Part shown: piece by piece, positions 1 to 8,645 of the stretch
How positions within the stretch are numbered: position 1 is the first letter of the stretch
Layout: every line of letters begins with the position of its first letter
From: Amphimedon queenslandica
Lineage: Eukaryota; Porifera; Demospongiae; Haplosclerida; Niphatidae
Direction of reading: 5' to 3'
DNA: 29,360 nucleotides
Assembly: GCF_000090795.2 (NCBI RefSeq)
Contig: NW_003546680.1
Coordinates: 1-29,360, forward strand
The notes under the pieces: generated by a model
The model's input: only the letters and a program-made list of their open reading frames with translations
What the model was told of the DNA's origin: nothing
The model's database searches: none
Made by a program: the position numbers and the translations under genes

Positions 1-92
1 GAATAGCGAAAGAGTATCGACAGCGAATCAGATTAATTGGTGACACTATAGGACCTCTGAAACTTCTCTGAGTGAAGTGTTGCCAGGCGCTT
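1..92. other. Unassigned scaffold-edge sequence with an SP6-promoter-like motif
   Basis: This stretch does not match the satellite monomer that begins at about 93, nor anything in the right-hand duplicate block. It contains GGTGACACTATAG at 41-53, identical to 13 bases of the phage SP6 promoter carried by many cloning vectors. The flanking bases differ from the full promoter. It may be residual vector or low-quality read end at a scaffold edge. No gene is seen. Confidence 0.4.
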
Positions 93-715
93 AGTACATG
101 GTTTTGGGCCAAATTTAGCCAAAAATGAAAAGTAGAAAATTCACAATTTTTATAACATTTCCTGATACATATACATGTTCTTATGTTGTGTACAAAGTTT
201 AAGCTAATTCCAATTAAAATTGGATTTTTTACGAATTTTTAAAGTTGCTCCAAAATTGGACCAAAGTCCCTGTACTATAGTACATGGTCTCGGGCCAAAA
301 TTTACCAAAAATGAAAAGGTGAGAATTCTTCAATTTTATTACATTTCCTGATGCATATACATGTACTTATGTTGTGTAAAAAATTTGAACTGATTCCAAC
401 CAAATTTGGATTTTTTACAAATTTTTAAAGTTGCTCCAAAATCGGGCCAAAGTCCCTGTACTATGGTACATGGTCTCAGGCCAAAATTTGCCAAAAATGA
501 AAAGGTGAGAATTCTTCAATTTTATAACATTTCCTGATGCATATACATGTACTTATGTTATGTAGAAAGTTTTAACTGATTCTGACCAAATTTTGGATTA
601 AAAAAAAATTTTTTTAAGTTGCTCCAAAATCAGGCAAAAGTCCCTGTACTATAGTACATGGTCTCGGGCCAAATTTTTGTCAAAAATGAAAAAGTGAGAA
701 TACGCCATTTTTAAC
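93..715 (+). repeat. Satellite array, about 185-bp monomers, left copy
   Basis: Three to four tandem monomers of about 185-190 bp. Each carries the block GTCCCTGTACTATAGTACAT (about 265, 450 and 640), followed by GGCCAAA-rich sequence, ATGAAAAGGTGAGAATTC and GTTGCTCCAAAATCGG. It lies in what would be GFER intron 2 and aligns with 18624-19245, so it belongs to the segmental duplication. No coding potential is seen. Confidence 0.85.
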
Positions 716-799
716 CAAACTCTCCTATTATATATTTATTTATATAACTTAAAGCTCTCCTATTATTTATATTCATATTTTAATATATCTTTCTCTTAC

Positions 800-1208
800 C
801 ATTCCCTCATGTGGTGACTGCAGTAATCACAAGGGTAATACTTGGAAAATGTCCTCATCATCATGGTCATCTCTTGTTGCTGACTGGTTGAAGGTGCCTC
901 GGGATAATAGGCTGCCATTGTATGGAGAAAGGTCCAAGTAGCTCTACCCAACTGATCTTTATCCACGGGACAGTCGGCAGGAGGTTTGGGAGCCTCTTCT
1001 GTGACTTTGGGGCTGCTTGATTGTGAAGATTGGCCCTGGAAATAAATAAACAAATGTGTAAATGTAAACAAAACAACACTTTATTTGTTCAATCTCCTAT
1101 CCTTACAGTATTATTTTGTTTCTGTTGTTTGCTCCATGTTTTAAAGTCCGTGCAGGCTCTACAAGGTTTCTTTCCCGAGCTCTTTGACTGCCAAGTATCA
1201 TCCGCCAT
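800..1208 (-). pseudogene. GFER: GFER/ALR sulfhydryl oxidase, partial duplicate copy (exons 1-2)
   Basis: Exon 1 is 1107-1208 (ATG at 1208, CRAC motif, donor GTAAGG) and exon 2 is 800-1035 (redox CDYC motif, donor GTAAGA); both join in frame. The family (Erv1/ALR) is an FAD-linked thiol oxidase of the mitochondrial intermembrane space that reoxidises Mia40. The third exon, which encodes the FAD-binding HNEVN motif and the C-terminal disulfide, is not found between 1 and 799, where satellite repeats lie. It may be outside the window or lost. Differences from the complete copy at 18367-19735 include T for V after CRAC and TM for AI before MMRTF. Called partial because the window shows no exon 3; the reading frame present is intact. 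Confidence 0.75.
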
Positions 1209-1585
1209 ATTTCTTATTGCATTAATAAATCAATTAGCACCACTTCAAGTCATGAATAATTAATGATGTTGTTGTTATTCATCAGATTATTATTATAAGC
1301 ACAGCATTTAGAGCACGAGTTCAAGCAGTGAATATAAGTACAGGAAAGGTTTAAAGCAGATCATATTTAACCTGCCTGCAATTTTTTTTTACTTCCTTTC
1401 TCAATCACTTTTGGATCAATACTGGCAGTGGATCTAGCTACCTGTCTTCTTTGCAGCAAGTAAGCTTAAGTGCCTATGCGTTTCTAGTTTGCATTGCTTT
1501 GTTGCAATCTCTTTAATGAGTGTACTTAATTGCATATATCGTTGTTATTATAACATCTTCCCTTGCAGGCTAATACTAAGTGACA
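1209..1585. promoter_or_regulatory. Duplicated GFER/GLIS head-to-head promoter region
   Basis: This is the intergenic segment between the GFER start (1208, minus) and the truncated GLIS start (1586, plus). It is nearly identical to 19736-20113. It includes the same candidate 5' UTR intron signals for the GLIS side: a donor in GCAAGTAAG near 1457 and an acceptor in CCTTGCAG near 1568. Confidence 0.6.
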
Positions 1586-1678
1586 ATGTCTGATAGTCTC
1601 CTTTCATCTGATGCTCCTATCAATGTTGCTGCAGGAGACTATCAACACTGTCAGGTTGAGGTGACGCCCAGTGTATAG
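1586..1678 (+). pseudogene. Truncated GLIS 5' fragment
   Basis: The first 28 codons ([17 protein letters not shown]...) match the start of the complete GLIS gene at 20114. After about 1670 the sequence switches to the 3' flank of the neighbouring GTPase gene and meets a TAG at 1676-1678. No zinc finger can be made. The break falls at AGTGTATAG, where the hairpin-bearing GTPase flank begins. This is a relic of the block duplication. Confidence 0.85.
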
Positions 1679-1750
1679 ATAATAACTGTAAGGAGCAGGG
1701 ATGTGGGACTCCATTATCTTCACTCCTCCTTACAGTTACTGTACACCTGA
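1671..1750. repeat. Hairpin-forming element, copy 1
   Basis: TAACTGTAAGGAG near 1683-1695 is repeated as its reverse complement near 1723-1738, with about 27 bases between. It is the same element as 5611-5690 but has lost three bases of the left arm. It marks the junction between the duplicated GLIS fragment and the GTPase cluster. The rest of 1750-2027 is the AT-rich 3' flank of the next gene and is shared with 5690-5971. Confidence 0.65.
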
Positions 1751-2027
1751 TCAGTTACTGGAAGAGATAAGTGATAGTTGCAAGAGCATTTCCCTTTAAG
1801 TATTATGTATACTTTTGCCTTTATCAATCAATGGATATATACCAATAACAAGTTAATCAATCAACTCACTGTAAATGATATACTATTCATCATGTAAGAG
1901 AGAAGATTAAGTAAGTACATGAATATGTATTATTAATAATAATGAAAATGTACAATCAAGACTAACTAAATTGTATCAGTTTGTTAGTATAATATTACAT
2001 ACTTCATGTTGTAGCTCAAAAATAAAA

Positions 2028-2900
2028 CTAGTTATTTTCTAAAACCTTCTTTGTAGCAAACCCAGCAATAGTACCAACAACTCCGCCAGTACCAGTTCCT
2101 ATTATACCACCAACAAAAGGAACAGCTAGGCCACCAGTAACAACACCAGCCAAACCTCCTGTAGCAACAGCTAATATAAGGTGATGGTTCCTTGTATAAA
2201 ATGATAACAAAGAATGCGATTCATCACTGCAACGATTAATACATGTAATCCACAGTGTTGTAACCCAGTCTTCTGTCGTAGGTAATTCTTTTTCATATTC
2301 TATCCCAGCTAGACAGAATGGTATCCTCTCCAATATTTCCTTGTTAATGTGACCAGAAAGAAAATCAACAACACACTCTTTATGGCCATCTTTTTGTCTT
2401 ATTATTTCGCTTTTATCAACTACACTCTCGAGTGTACTGAACTGATTTGCAAATGTCAATACAACAACTGTCCTCTTCCACATTTCTTTATTCAAGACGG
2501 AGGCCAATTCTAAGAACATAGCACGATCAGCTCTACCTCCCAACTTTAAGCAAATGAGGATTAGATTGAACTGGATACGTTTATCAATATCCAACAGAGC
2601 ATTGTAATCTCTCTTTCTTCCAGTATCTCTAAACCCAACTGTAACGCAAACTTTTATCCTAATCCCTTTGTACTCTCCTTCATATTCTTCTACTTCTGAT
2701 ATAACTGATCTTGCTCTATGTCCAACCTTTGCTACATTCTTCCCAAACATAGCATTGATGAGTGTTGATTTACCAGCACCAGCTGGACCAATCACTAATA
2801 TATTGACTGGCTTTCCTCTTTGATTCAAGGCTCTTAAATTTCCTTCATATCTAGGCCCATTTCTTTCACATCGAGAAGCATCATCCAATGGAGTAGCCAT
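2028..2900 (-). CDS. AIG1/GIMAP-type GTPase with glycine-zipper tail (copy A)
   Basis: 290 residues, one exon. The AIG1 G domain shows the G1 P-loop GPAGAGKST (38-46), G4-position TFAN (149-152) and G5-like CLAG (196-199). The AIG1-specific stretch [20 protein letters not shown] is intact. Position G3, which is DTxG in the sister genes, reads VTVG (86-89), so the Mg-coordinating Asp is replaced by Val and the preceding Tyr by Cys. Residues about 243-280 are a Gly/Ala-rich hydrophobic segment with GxxxG spacing, a probable membrane-inserting glycine zipper. The family (GIMAP/IAN) comprises nucleotide-binding proteins on membranes, linked in animals and plants to immune responses and lymphocyte survival; the role here is inferred. 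It is nearly identical to copy A' (5972-6844). Start chosen as MATPLDD, shared by both copies. Confidence 0.88.
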   Translation of the reverse strand: MATPLDDASRCERNGPRYEGNLRALNQRGKPVNILVIGPAGAGKSTLINAMFGKNVAKVGHRARSVISEVEEYEGEYKGIRIKVCVTVGFRDTGRKRDYNALLDIDKRIQFNLILICLKLGGRADRAMFLELASVLNKEMWKRTVVVLTFANQFSTLESVVDKSEIIRQKDGHKECVVDFLSGHINKEILERIPFCLAGIEYEKELPTTEDWVTTLWITCINRCSDESHSLLSFYTRNHHLILAVATGGLAGVVTGGLAVPFVGGIIGTGTGGVVGTIAGFATKKVLENN

Positions 2901-3132
2901 ATTATCAATAGCTTTGTGACCCTCACTCCAGTAGGCAGTAACTGGGCCTACAGAACTGAAATTTACTGGGCAGTAACTGCTTATTTAGGTGTACAGATAA
3001 TAACTGTAAGGAGGAGTGGAGATGTGGGAGATAGATTAGTGATTGTTGCAACAACAATTAATTTTATTAACAATATCTTTTTAATAAGTAAAACTTGTTC
3101 CAACATACAAAAAATACTAAAATTACTTAAAG
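2901..3132. promoter_or_regulatory. 5' flank of GTPase copy A, with a conserved module
   Basis: Contains GTGTACAGATAATAACTGTA followed by AGGAGGAGTGGA at about 2990-3025. On the transcribed (minus) strand this reads as a pyrimidine tract ending CTCCTTACAG, so it could be the 3' splice site of a 5' UTR intron or a shared regulatory site. The same module lies before A', B, B' and C. No coding sequence is seen. Confidence 0.45.
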
Positions 3133-4065
3133 TTATTTAAATATACGTCCCAAACCAATTCCAACAAGGGAAATAGCTCCTCCCACTCCAGCTCCCACTG
3201 CAGCTCCTATGGCAGTACCAGGCCCAGGTACAAAAAAAGTACCAACTGCAGCTCCAATACCAGCACCAGCACCAAGAGAACCAAGAACAGATCCTGCTTC
3301 AATAAAACTCCTGTTCCTGGCATAAAACGTCAAGAAAGGACGTGCCTCATCACTGGAACGATCGATACTTGTGGCCCATAATAATTTCAACCAGTCGTTT
3401 ACTATAGGTAACTTCTTTTCACCTTTTAACCCAGCTATACAGAATGGTATTTTCTCCAACACTTCTCTCTTAATACTTTTAGAAAGAAATTCAACAACAC
3501 GAGCTTTGTGCTCATTTATTTGCATTTCCATTTGACTTTCCAAGTCATTAGACTGCTTTATGTTCTCCATTGTGCTGTATTGATTGGCAAATGTGAACAC
3601 AACAACTGTCCTCTTCCACATATCTTCATGTAAGACGGAGGCCAATTCTGAGAGCATACGAACATTAACACTTTCTACTAACTTGTTACAAATGAGGATT
3701 AGATCAAACTGGCCATGTTTAGCAATTTCAAATAAAATATTGCGATCACTTTTGCCTTCAGTGTCTCCAAACCCAGGAGTATCATAAATTTTTATTGTAG
3801 CACCCTCACGGTCTAATACATAAGGGTGTATAACTGATGTAACAGCTCTTGCACTTACTGCAGCCTTTGCCACCTTCTTCCCAAACATAGCATTGATGAG
3901 TGTTGATTTACCAACACCAACTGGACCAATCACTAATATATTGACAGACCTTCCTTTAGGTAGCTCTTTTACCCTAGGATCATCAACATCACCGCCTTCA
4001 ATAGGATCGTCAGGAATGTTCTCATTGCCTGGGACATTTATTATGCTGTTTTCACCTTCAGCCAT
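3133..4065 (-). CDS. AIG1/GIMAP-type GTPase with glycine-zipper tail (copy B)
   Basis: 310 residues, one exon, start MAEGENS. An acidic N-terminus of about 40 residues precedes the G domain: P-loop GPVGVGKS (47-54), canonical G3 DTPG (95-98) followed by FGDTEGKSD, G4-position TFAN (158-161) and G5-like CIAG (209-212). The C-terminal 50 residues are a strong glycine zipper (repeated GAGxG, AAVG and GAGVGG) ending in LGRIFK. Its intact switch motif suggests an active GTPase. It is paralogous to B' (7074-8051); identity is high in the C-terminal tail and clearly lower in the N-terminus. The downstream neighbour A is on the same strand 232 bases away. Confidence 0.9.
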   Translation of the reverse strand: MAEGENSIINVPGNENIPDDPIEGGDVDDPRVKELPKGRSVNILVIGPVGVGKSTLINAMFGKKVAKAAVSARAVTSVIHPYVLDREGATIKIYDTPGFGDTEGKSDRNILFEIAKHGQFDLILICNKLVESVNVRMLSELASVLHEDMWKRTVVVFTFANQYSTMENIKQSNDLESQMEMQINEHKARVVEFLSKSIKREVLEKIPFCIAGLKGEKKLPIVNDWLKLLWATSIDRSSDEARPFLTFYARNRSFIEAGSVLGSLGAGAGIGAAVGTFFVPGPGTAIGAAVGAGVGGAISLVGIGLGRIFK

Positions 4066-4634
4066 AACTGCCTCTCTAAAACATGGGTGTCATCTGACTG
4101 AAACTGAGAAATGAACAGTATCTTAAAGAGGCTGACCTTATACAAAAACTGTTTGATCAAGTGTATAACAATATAATAACTGGAGGAGTGGACTGATGTG
4201 AATTGTATCTACCTGATAGCAAACTTGGCCCACCATAAAGTCAAGATAAGATCAATAAAAAGTCGATCAACATACCATAAATGATACACCATTCATAATA
4301 ATAAATGAGAGAATATTAAATAAGTCTAATGTACATGTATTATACTATTAATAATGATTCCCCAGATGTGAGTTGTATGATATATATAAAGGTAGAGTTG
4401 CTGTAGAAGAGAAGTATCATCAGTATACTTGTTATAAGAAGTATGGAGGTGCTATTACTTATTATATTAATGATGCTATTTATGCCACTAGTGTTATTAA
4501 TAGTGAGGGATCCATTAATAATTATATTATTTATTTTAATATTAATAATAATGGAAAGATACAGTCAGGACTAACTGAAACTATTTAATAATAACAATAC
4601 TATTGTTAAAATTATCAATTACTATTAAAAATTA
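4066..4634. other. Intergenic: 5' flank of B and an AT-rich block conserved at 8345
   Basis: About 4160-4200 holds the shared upstream module (ATAATAACTGGAGGAGTGGA). About 4367-4425 (GTGAGTTGTATGATATATAT and the following TAAAGGTAGAGTTGCTGTAG) recurs at 8347-8405. Its meaning is open: it could be a core promoter with a TATA box on plus, or a splice acceptor (CTTCTCTTCTACAG) on minus. A 71-codon open frame at 4373-4588 is low-complexity and has no recognisable domain; I do not call it a gene. Confidence 0.4.
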
Positions 4635-5555
4635 TTAGTTTTGATTGTTTTTAGTTTTCTCAGAATAGAACGATCCTATACCAGCTCCAATACCAGCTCC
4701 TATTACAGTGCCTACACCAGGTAGTACTACAGACCCCAAAAATGCTCCAATACTAGCACCTATTACAGGGCTGGCTATATTGACAGCAACTTGGTATGCT
4801 TTATATAAAAAAGATAAAAAATGACGTGCCTCATCACTGGAACGATCAATACACGTCTCCCACAACTCCTTCAACCAGTCATCTGTTGTAGGTAACTCCC
4901 TCTCATCTTTCAATCCAGCTATACAGAATGGTATACCCTCCAGTACTTCCTTATTAATGCTTTTAGAAAGATAGTCAACAACACATGCTTTGTGCCCATT
5001 TATTTGCACTTTTATTTGACTTTCCAAGTCATTAGACTCCTTTACACTCTCGAGTGTCTTGAAATGATTTGCAAATGTTAATACGACAACTGTCCTCTTC
5101 CACATATCCTCGTGTAAAACGGAGGCCAGTTCTAAAAACATATCGCGATCAGCTCGTCCTATCAACTTTGAGCAAATGAGAATTAGATCAAACTGGCCAC
5201 TCTTATCGATGGCTAGCAAGATATTTTTATAATTTTTTCCTCCAGTATCTCTACACCCTTTGGTATCATAAATTCTTATCTTGACACCTTTGTACTCTCC
5301 TTGATAAGTATGCACATTTGATGCAACAGATCTTGTTCCAAGTCCAACTTCAGCTACATCCTTCCCAAACATAGCATTGACCAGTGTTGATTTACCAGAG
5401 CCACCTGGACCAATCACTAATATATTGACAGGCCTTCCACTTTCACGCAATGCTTCAATCTTCTTTTCTATTTCCAGCGTGACATTTTCTTCTTCCTTTT
5501 CGATATACTGAAATCCATCCTCCTCAGACTGAACAGTTACATAGTCTGTAGCCAT
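4635..5555 (-). CDS. AIG1/GIMAP-type GTPase with glycine-zipper tail (copy C)
   Basis: 306 residues, one exon, start MATDYVTV (upstream triplets in frame are not ATG). The acidic N-terminus is rich in Glu. The G domain has P-loop GPGGSGKST, G3 DTKG (an unusual Lys, followed by CRDTGGKN), G4-position TFAN and G5-like CIAG. A hydrophobic C-terminus with GAFLG, GVGTVIGAG and GAGIG forms a glycine zipper, then a short polar tail SEKTKNNQN. It has no near-identical partner in the window, unlike A/A' and B/B', so it may be single-copy in the tandem unit. The family role is as for copy A. Confidence 0.9.
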   Translation of the reverse strand: MATDYVTVQSEEDGFQYIEKEEENVTLEIEKKIEALRESGRPVNILVIGPGGSGKSTLVNAMFGKDVAEVGLGTRSVASNVHTYQGEYKGVKIRIYDTKGCRDTGGKNYKNILLAIDKSGQFDLILICSKLIGRADRDMFLELASVLHEDMWKRTVVVLTFANHFKTLESVKESNDLESQIKVQINGHKACVVDYLSKSINKEVLEGIPFCIAGLKDERELPTTDDWLKELWETCIDRSSDEARHFLSFLYKAYQVAVNIASPVIGASIGAFLGSVVLPGVGTVIGAGIGAGIGSFYSEKTKNNQN

Positions 5556-5610
5556 TATCACCAATAGCCTTGTGACCCCACTTCAGTAGGCAGTAATTGC
5601 TTACTCAAGT

Positions 5611-5690
5611 GTATAGATAATAACTGTAAGGAGGAGCAGGGATGTGGGACTCCATTATCTTCACTCCTCCTTACAGTTACTGTACACCTG
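5611..5690. repeat. Hairpin-forming element, copy 2
   Basis: A perfect 16-base inverted repeat: TAACTGTAAGGAGGAG at 5621-5636 and its reverse complement at 5664-5679, with a 27-base spacer. The whole element and the following 280 bases recur at 1671-2027. The left arm is the conserved upstream module of the GTPase genes, so the hairpin may have arisen by head-to-head joining of two such flanks. The rest of 5690-5971 is the 3' flank of A' and holds no gene. Confidence 0.75.
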
Positions 5691-5971
5691 ATCAGTTACT
5701 GGAAGAGATAAGTGATAGTTGCAAGAGCATTTCCCTTTAAGTATTATGTATACTTTTGCCTTTATCAATCAATGGATATATACCAATAACAAGTTAATCA
5801 ATCAACTCACAGTAAATGATATACTATTCATTATGTAAGAGAGAAGATTAAGTAAGTACATGAACTTGTATTATTAATAATAATAATGAAAATGTACAAT
5901 CAAGACTAACTAAATTGTATCAGTTTGTTAGTATAATATTACATACTTCATGTTGTAGCTCAAAAATAAAA

Positions 5972-6844
5972 CTAGTTATTTTCTAAAACCTTCTTTGTAG
6001 CAAACCCAGCAATAGTACCAACAACTCCACCAGCACCAGTTCCTATTATACCACCAACAAAAGGAACAGCTAGGCCACCAGTAACAACACCAGCCAAACC
6101 TCCTGTAGCAACAGCTAATATAAGGTGATAGTTCCTTGTATAAAATGATAATAAAGGATGCGATTCATCACTGCAACGATTAATACATGTAATCCACAGT
6201 GTTGTAACCCAGTCTTCTGTCGTAGGTAATTCTTTTTCATATTCTATCCCAGCTAGACAGAATGGTATCCTCTCCAATATTTCCTTGTTAATGCGACCAG
6301 AAAGAAAATCAACAACACACTCTTTATGGCCATCTTTTTGTCTTATTATTTCGCTTTTATCAACTACACTCTCGAGTGTACTGAACTGATTTGCAAATGT
6401 TAATACAACAACTGTCCTCTTCCACATTTCTTTATTCAAGACGGAGGCCAGTTGTAAGAACATAGCACGATCAGCTCTACCTCCCAACTTTAAGCAAATG
6501 AGGATTAGATTGAACTGGATACGCTTATCAATATCCAACAGAGCATTGTAATCTCTCTTTCTTCCAGTATCTCTAAACCCGACTGTAATGCAAACTTTTA
6601 TCCTAATCCCTTTGTACTCTCCTTCATATTCTTCTACTTCTGATATAACTGATCTTGCTCTATGACCAACCTTTGCTACATTCTTCCCAAACATACCATT
6701 GATGAGTGTTGATTTACCAACTCTAGCTGGACCAATCACTAATATATTGATTGGCTCTCCTCTTTGATGCAAGGCTCTTAAATTTCCTTCATATCTAGGC
6801 CCATTTCTTTCACATCGAGAAGCATCATCCAATGGAGTAGCCAT
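5972..6844 (-). CDS. AIG1/GIMAP-type GTPase with glycine-zipper tail (copy A')
   Basis: 290 residues, near-identical to copy A. The P-loop is GPARVGKST, G3 is again VTVG instead of DxxG, then TFAN and CLAG, and the same glycine-zipper tail. An open frame continues 52 codons upstream to 7000 in this copy only. I choose the inner start MATPLDD because copy A has the same start and its upstream frame is closed by small indels; the extension is 5' flank. Shared loss of the G3 Asp in both copies, with the rest intact, suggests a stable nucleotide-binding but poorly hydrolysing variant rather than a dead gene. Confidence 0.88.
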   Translation of the reverse strand: MATPLDDASRCERNGPRYEGNLRALHQRGEPINILVIGPARVGKSTLINGMFGKNVAKVGHRARSVISEVEEYEGEYKGIRIKVCITVGFRDTGRKRDYNALLDIDKRIQFNLILICLKLGGRADRAMFLQLASVLNKEMWKRTVVVLTFANQFSTLESVVDKSEIIRQKDGHKECVVDFLSGRINKEILERIPFCLAGIEYEKELPTTEDWVTTLWITCINRCSDESHPLLSFYTRNYHLILAVATGGLAGVVTGGLAVPFVGGIIGTGAGGVVGTIAGFATKKVLENN

Positions 6845-7073
6845 ATTATCAGTAGCTTTGTGACCCCACTCCAGTAGGCAGTAACTGGGCCTACTGAACT
6901 GAAAGTTACTGGGCAGTAACTGCTTATTTAGGTGTACAGATAATAACTGTAAGGAGGAGTGGAGATGTGGGAGATAGATTAGTGATTGTTGCAACAACAA
7001 TTAATTTTATTAATAAATCTTTTTAATAAGTAAAACTTGTTCCAACATACAAAAATACTAAAATTACTTAAAG
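6845..7073. promoter_or_regulatory. 5' flank of GTPase copy A'
   Basis: Nearly identical to 2901-3132, including the module GTGTACAGATAATAACTGTA at about 6932. On the minus strand it has the same candidate 3' splice site. No gene is seen. Confidence 0.45.
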
Positions 7074-8051
7074 TTATCTAAATATATGTCCCAAACCAAC
7101 TCCAACAAGGGAAACAGCTCCTCCTACTCCAGCTCCCACTGCAGCTCCTATGGCAGTACCAGGCCCGGGTGCAAAAAAAGTACCAACTACAGCTCCAATA
7201 CCAGCACCAGCACCAACAGCACCAACAACAGATCCTGCTTCAATAAAACCCCTGTTCCTGGCATAAAACGTCAAGAATGTACGTGCCTCATCACTGGAAC
7301 GATCAATACACGTCTTCCACAATGTTTTCAACCAGTCGTTTGTCATAGGTAACTTCTTTTCATCTTTTAATCCAGCTAAACAGAACGGTATTCTCTCCAG
7401 TACTTTCTTATTAACACTTTTAGAACGAAGATACTCAATAACACGAGCTTTGCATGCAATTATTTGCACATTCATTTGATTTTCTGGGCTCTTCTTAGAC
7501 TCTTTTACGCTCTCAAGTGTCTTGAACTGGTTTGCAAATGTCAATACAACAACTGTCCTCTTCCACATTTCTTCATTTAAGACAGAGGCCAGTTCTGAAA
7601 ACATAGCGCAATCAATCCGTTCTACTAACTTGGTACAAATGAGGATTAGATCAAACTGGCCATGCTCATCAATTTCATATAAAATACTACGACCAGTTCT
7701 GCCTTCAGTATCACCAAAACCAACCGAATCATATATTTTTATCTCCACACCTTCGTACTTCCCTTTATAAGCTTCTACTCTTCTTGTGACAGATCTTGGA
7801 CTAGCATAAACCAGTACTACATCCCTTCCAAACATAGCATTGATGAGTGTTGATTTACCAGAGAAAGTAGGACCAATCACTAATATATTGACTGGCTTTT
7901 TTTTATCACGTAGCTCCTCTACCTTAGGATCAATACTGTCTGGAGTAGGATCGCCTTTAGTGTTCCCATTCCCTACAATGTTTTCATTGTCTTGAATGTT
8001 CTCATTGCCTGGAACAATTGTTATGCTGTTTTCACCTTCAGATTCAGCCAT
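7074..8051 (-). CDS. AIG1/GIMAP-type GTPase with glycine-zipper tail (copy B')
   Basis: 325 residues, one exon, start MAESEGENS. The N-terminus is about 15 residues longer than in B and contains short NEN/NGN repeats. The G domain has P-loop GPTFSGKST, G3 DSVG, G4-position TFAN and G5-like CLAG. The C-terminus (GAGAGIGAVVG, AAVGAGVGGA, ending LGHIFR) is close to B. B and B' are more diverged than A and A' next to them, so the two pairs did not arise in one simple event, or A/A' has been homogenised. Confidence 0.9.
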   Translation of the reverse strand: MAESEGENSITIVPGNENIQDNENIVGNGNTKGDPTPDSIDPKVEELRDKKKPVNILVIGPTFSGKSTLINAMFGRDVVLVYASPRSVTRRVEAYKGKYEGVEIKIYDSVGFGDTEGRTGRSILYEIDEHGQFDLILICTKLVERIDCAMFSELASVLNEEMWKRTVVVLTFANQFKTLESVKESKKSPENQMNVQIIACKARVIEYLRSKSVNKKVLERIPFCLAGLKDEKKLPMTNDWLKTLWKTCIDRSSDEARTFLTFYARNRGFIEAGSVVGAVGAGAGIGAVVGTFFAPGPGTAIGAAVGAGVGGAVSLVGVGLGHIFR

Positions 8052-8404
8052 AACTGCCTCTCTAAAACATGGGTTTTATCCTACGACTAACCTCACAGCA
8101 AAAACTATTTCATCAGGTGCACAAATTTTTTTAATAATATAATAACTGGAGGAGTGGACTGATGTGAACTGTTATCTGATAGCAAACTTGAGCTGAAATA
8201 TCACACTATAAAGTCAAGATAAGATCAAGAGCAAGTTAATTCATTCCTTATTCACTGTAAAATGATATACTTTACTAGACTCGCCCCAATTAACAGACCT
8301 CTTGATAACAAGTGTGTTAATTGTAATATTAATAATCATTCCTAAGATGTGAGCTGTAAGATATATATAAAGATAATGTTACTGTAGAAGAGAAGTATCA
8401 TTAA
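8052..8404. other. 5' flank of B' and conserved AT-rich block
   Basis: Holds the shared upstream module near 8140-8165 (ATAATAACTGGAGGAGTGGA) and the block also seen at 4367-4425 (here 8347-8405). No open frame of note. Confidence 0.4.
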
Positions 8405-8645
8405 TACACTTCTACACAACATAAAAACATGTATGTGTACCAGGAAAATTATACAAATGGAGTTTTCTCCTTTTCATTTTTGGCAAAATTTGGCCAGAGA
8501 CCATGTACATAAACATAAAATGATATTGAAAAGTTGCTCCAAAATTGGGCCGAAGTCCCTGTACTTATTTTGGAGCAACTTTAAAAATACGTAAAAAAAT
8601 CCAAATATGATTGGAATCAACTCAAACTTTCTACACATCCTGTCA
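8405..8645 (-). repeat. Single degenerate satellite monomer
   Basis: Matches the satellite family in reverse orientation (TTTTGGCAAAATTTGGCC, GTTGCTCCAAAATTGGGCC, GTCCCTGTACT, TTTCTACAC). It sits directly after a relic GTPase start codon. A 62-codon frame here is repeat-derived and is not called. Confidence 0.65.

Noticed and set aside
93..715. CRISPR-like array (regular repeats with spacers)
   Set aside because: Monomers are about 185 bp and repeat along their whole length; there are no unique spacers, and the context is an animal gene intron.
4373..4588. 71-codon plus-strand frame (MYDIYKGRVAVEEKY...)
   Set aside because: AT-rich, Asn/Ile/Tyr-rich composition, no recognisable domain; its first part is duplicated at 8347 without an open frame.
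5972..7000. Longer start for copy A' adding 52 residues
   Set aside because: The added part is the duplicated 5' flank; copy A has the same flank with the frame closed, and the shared start is MATPLDD.
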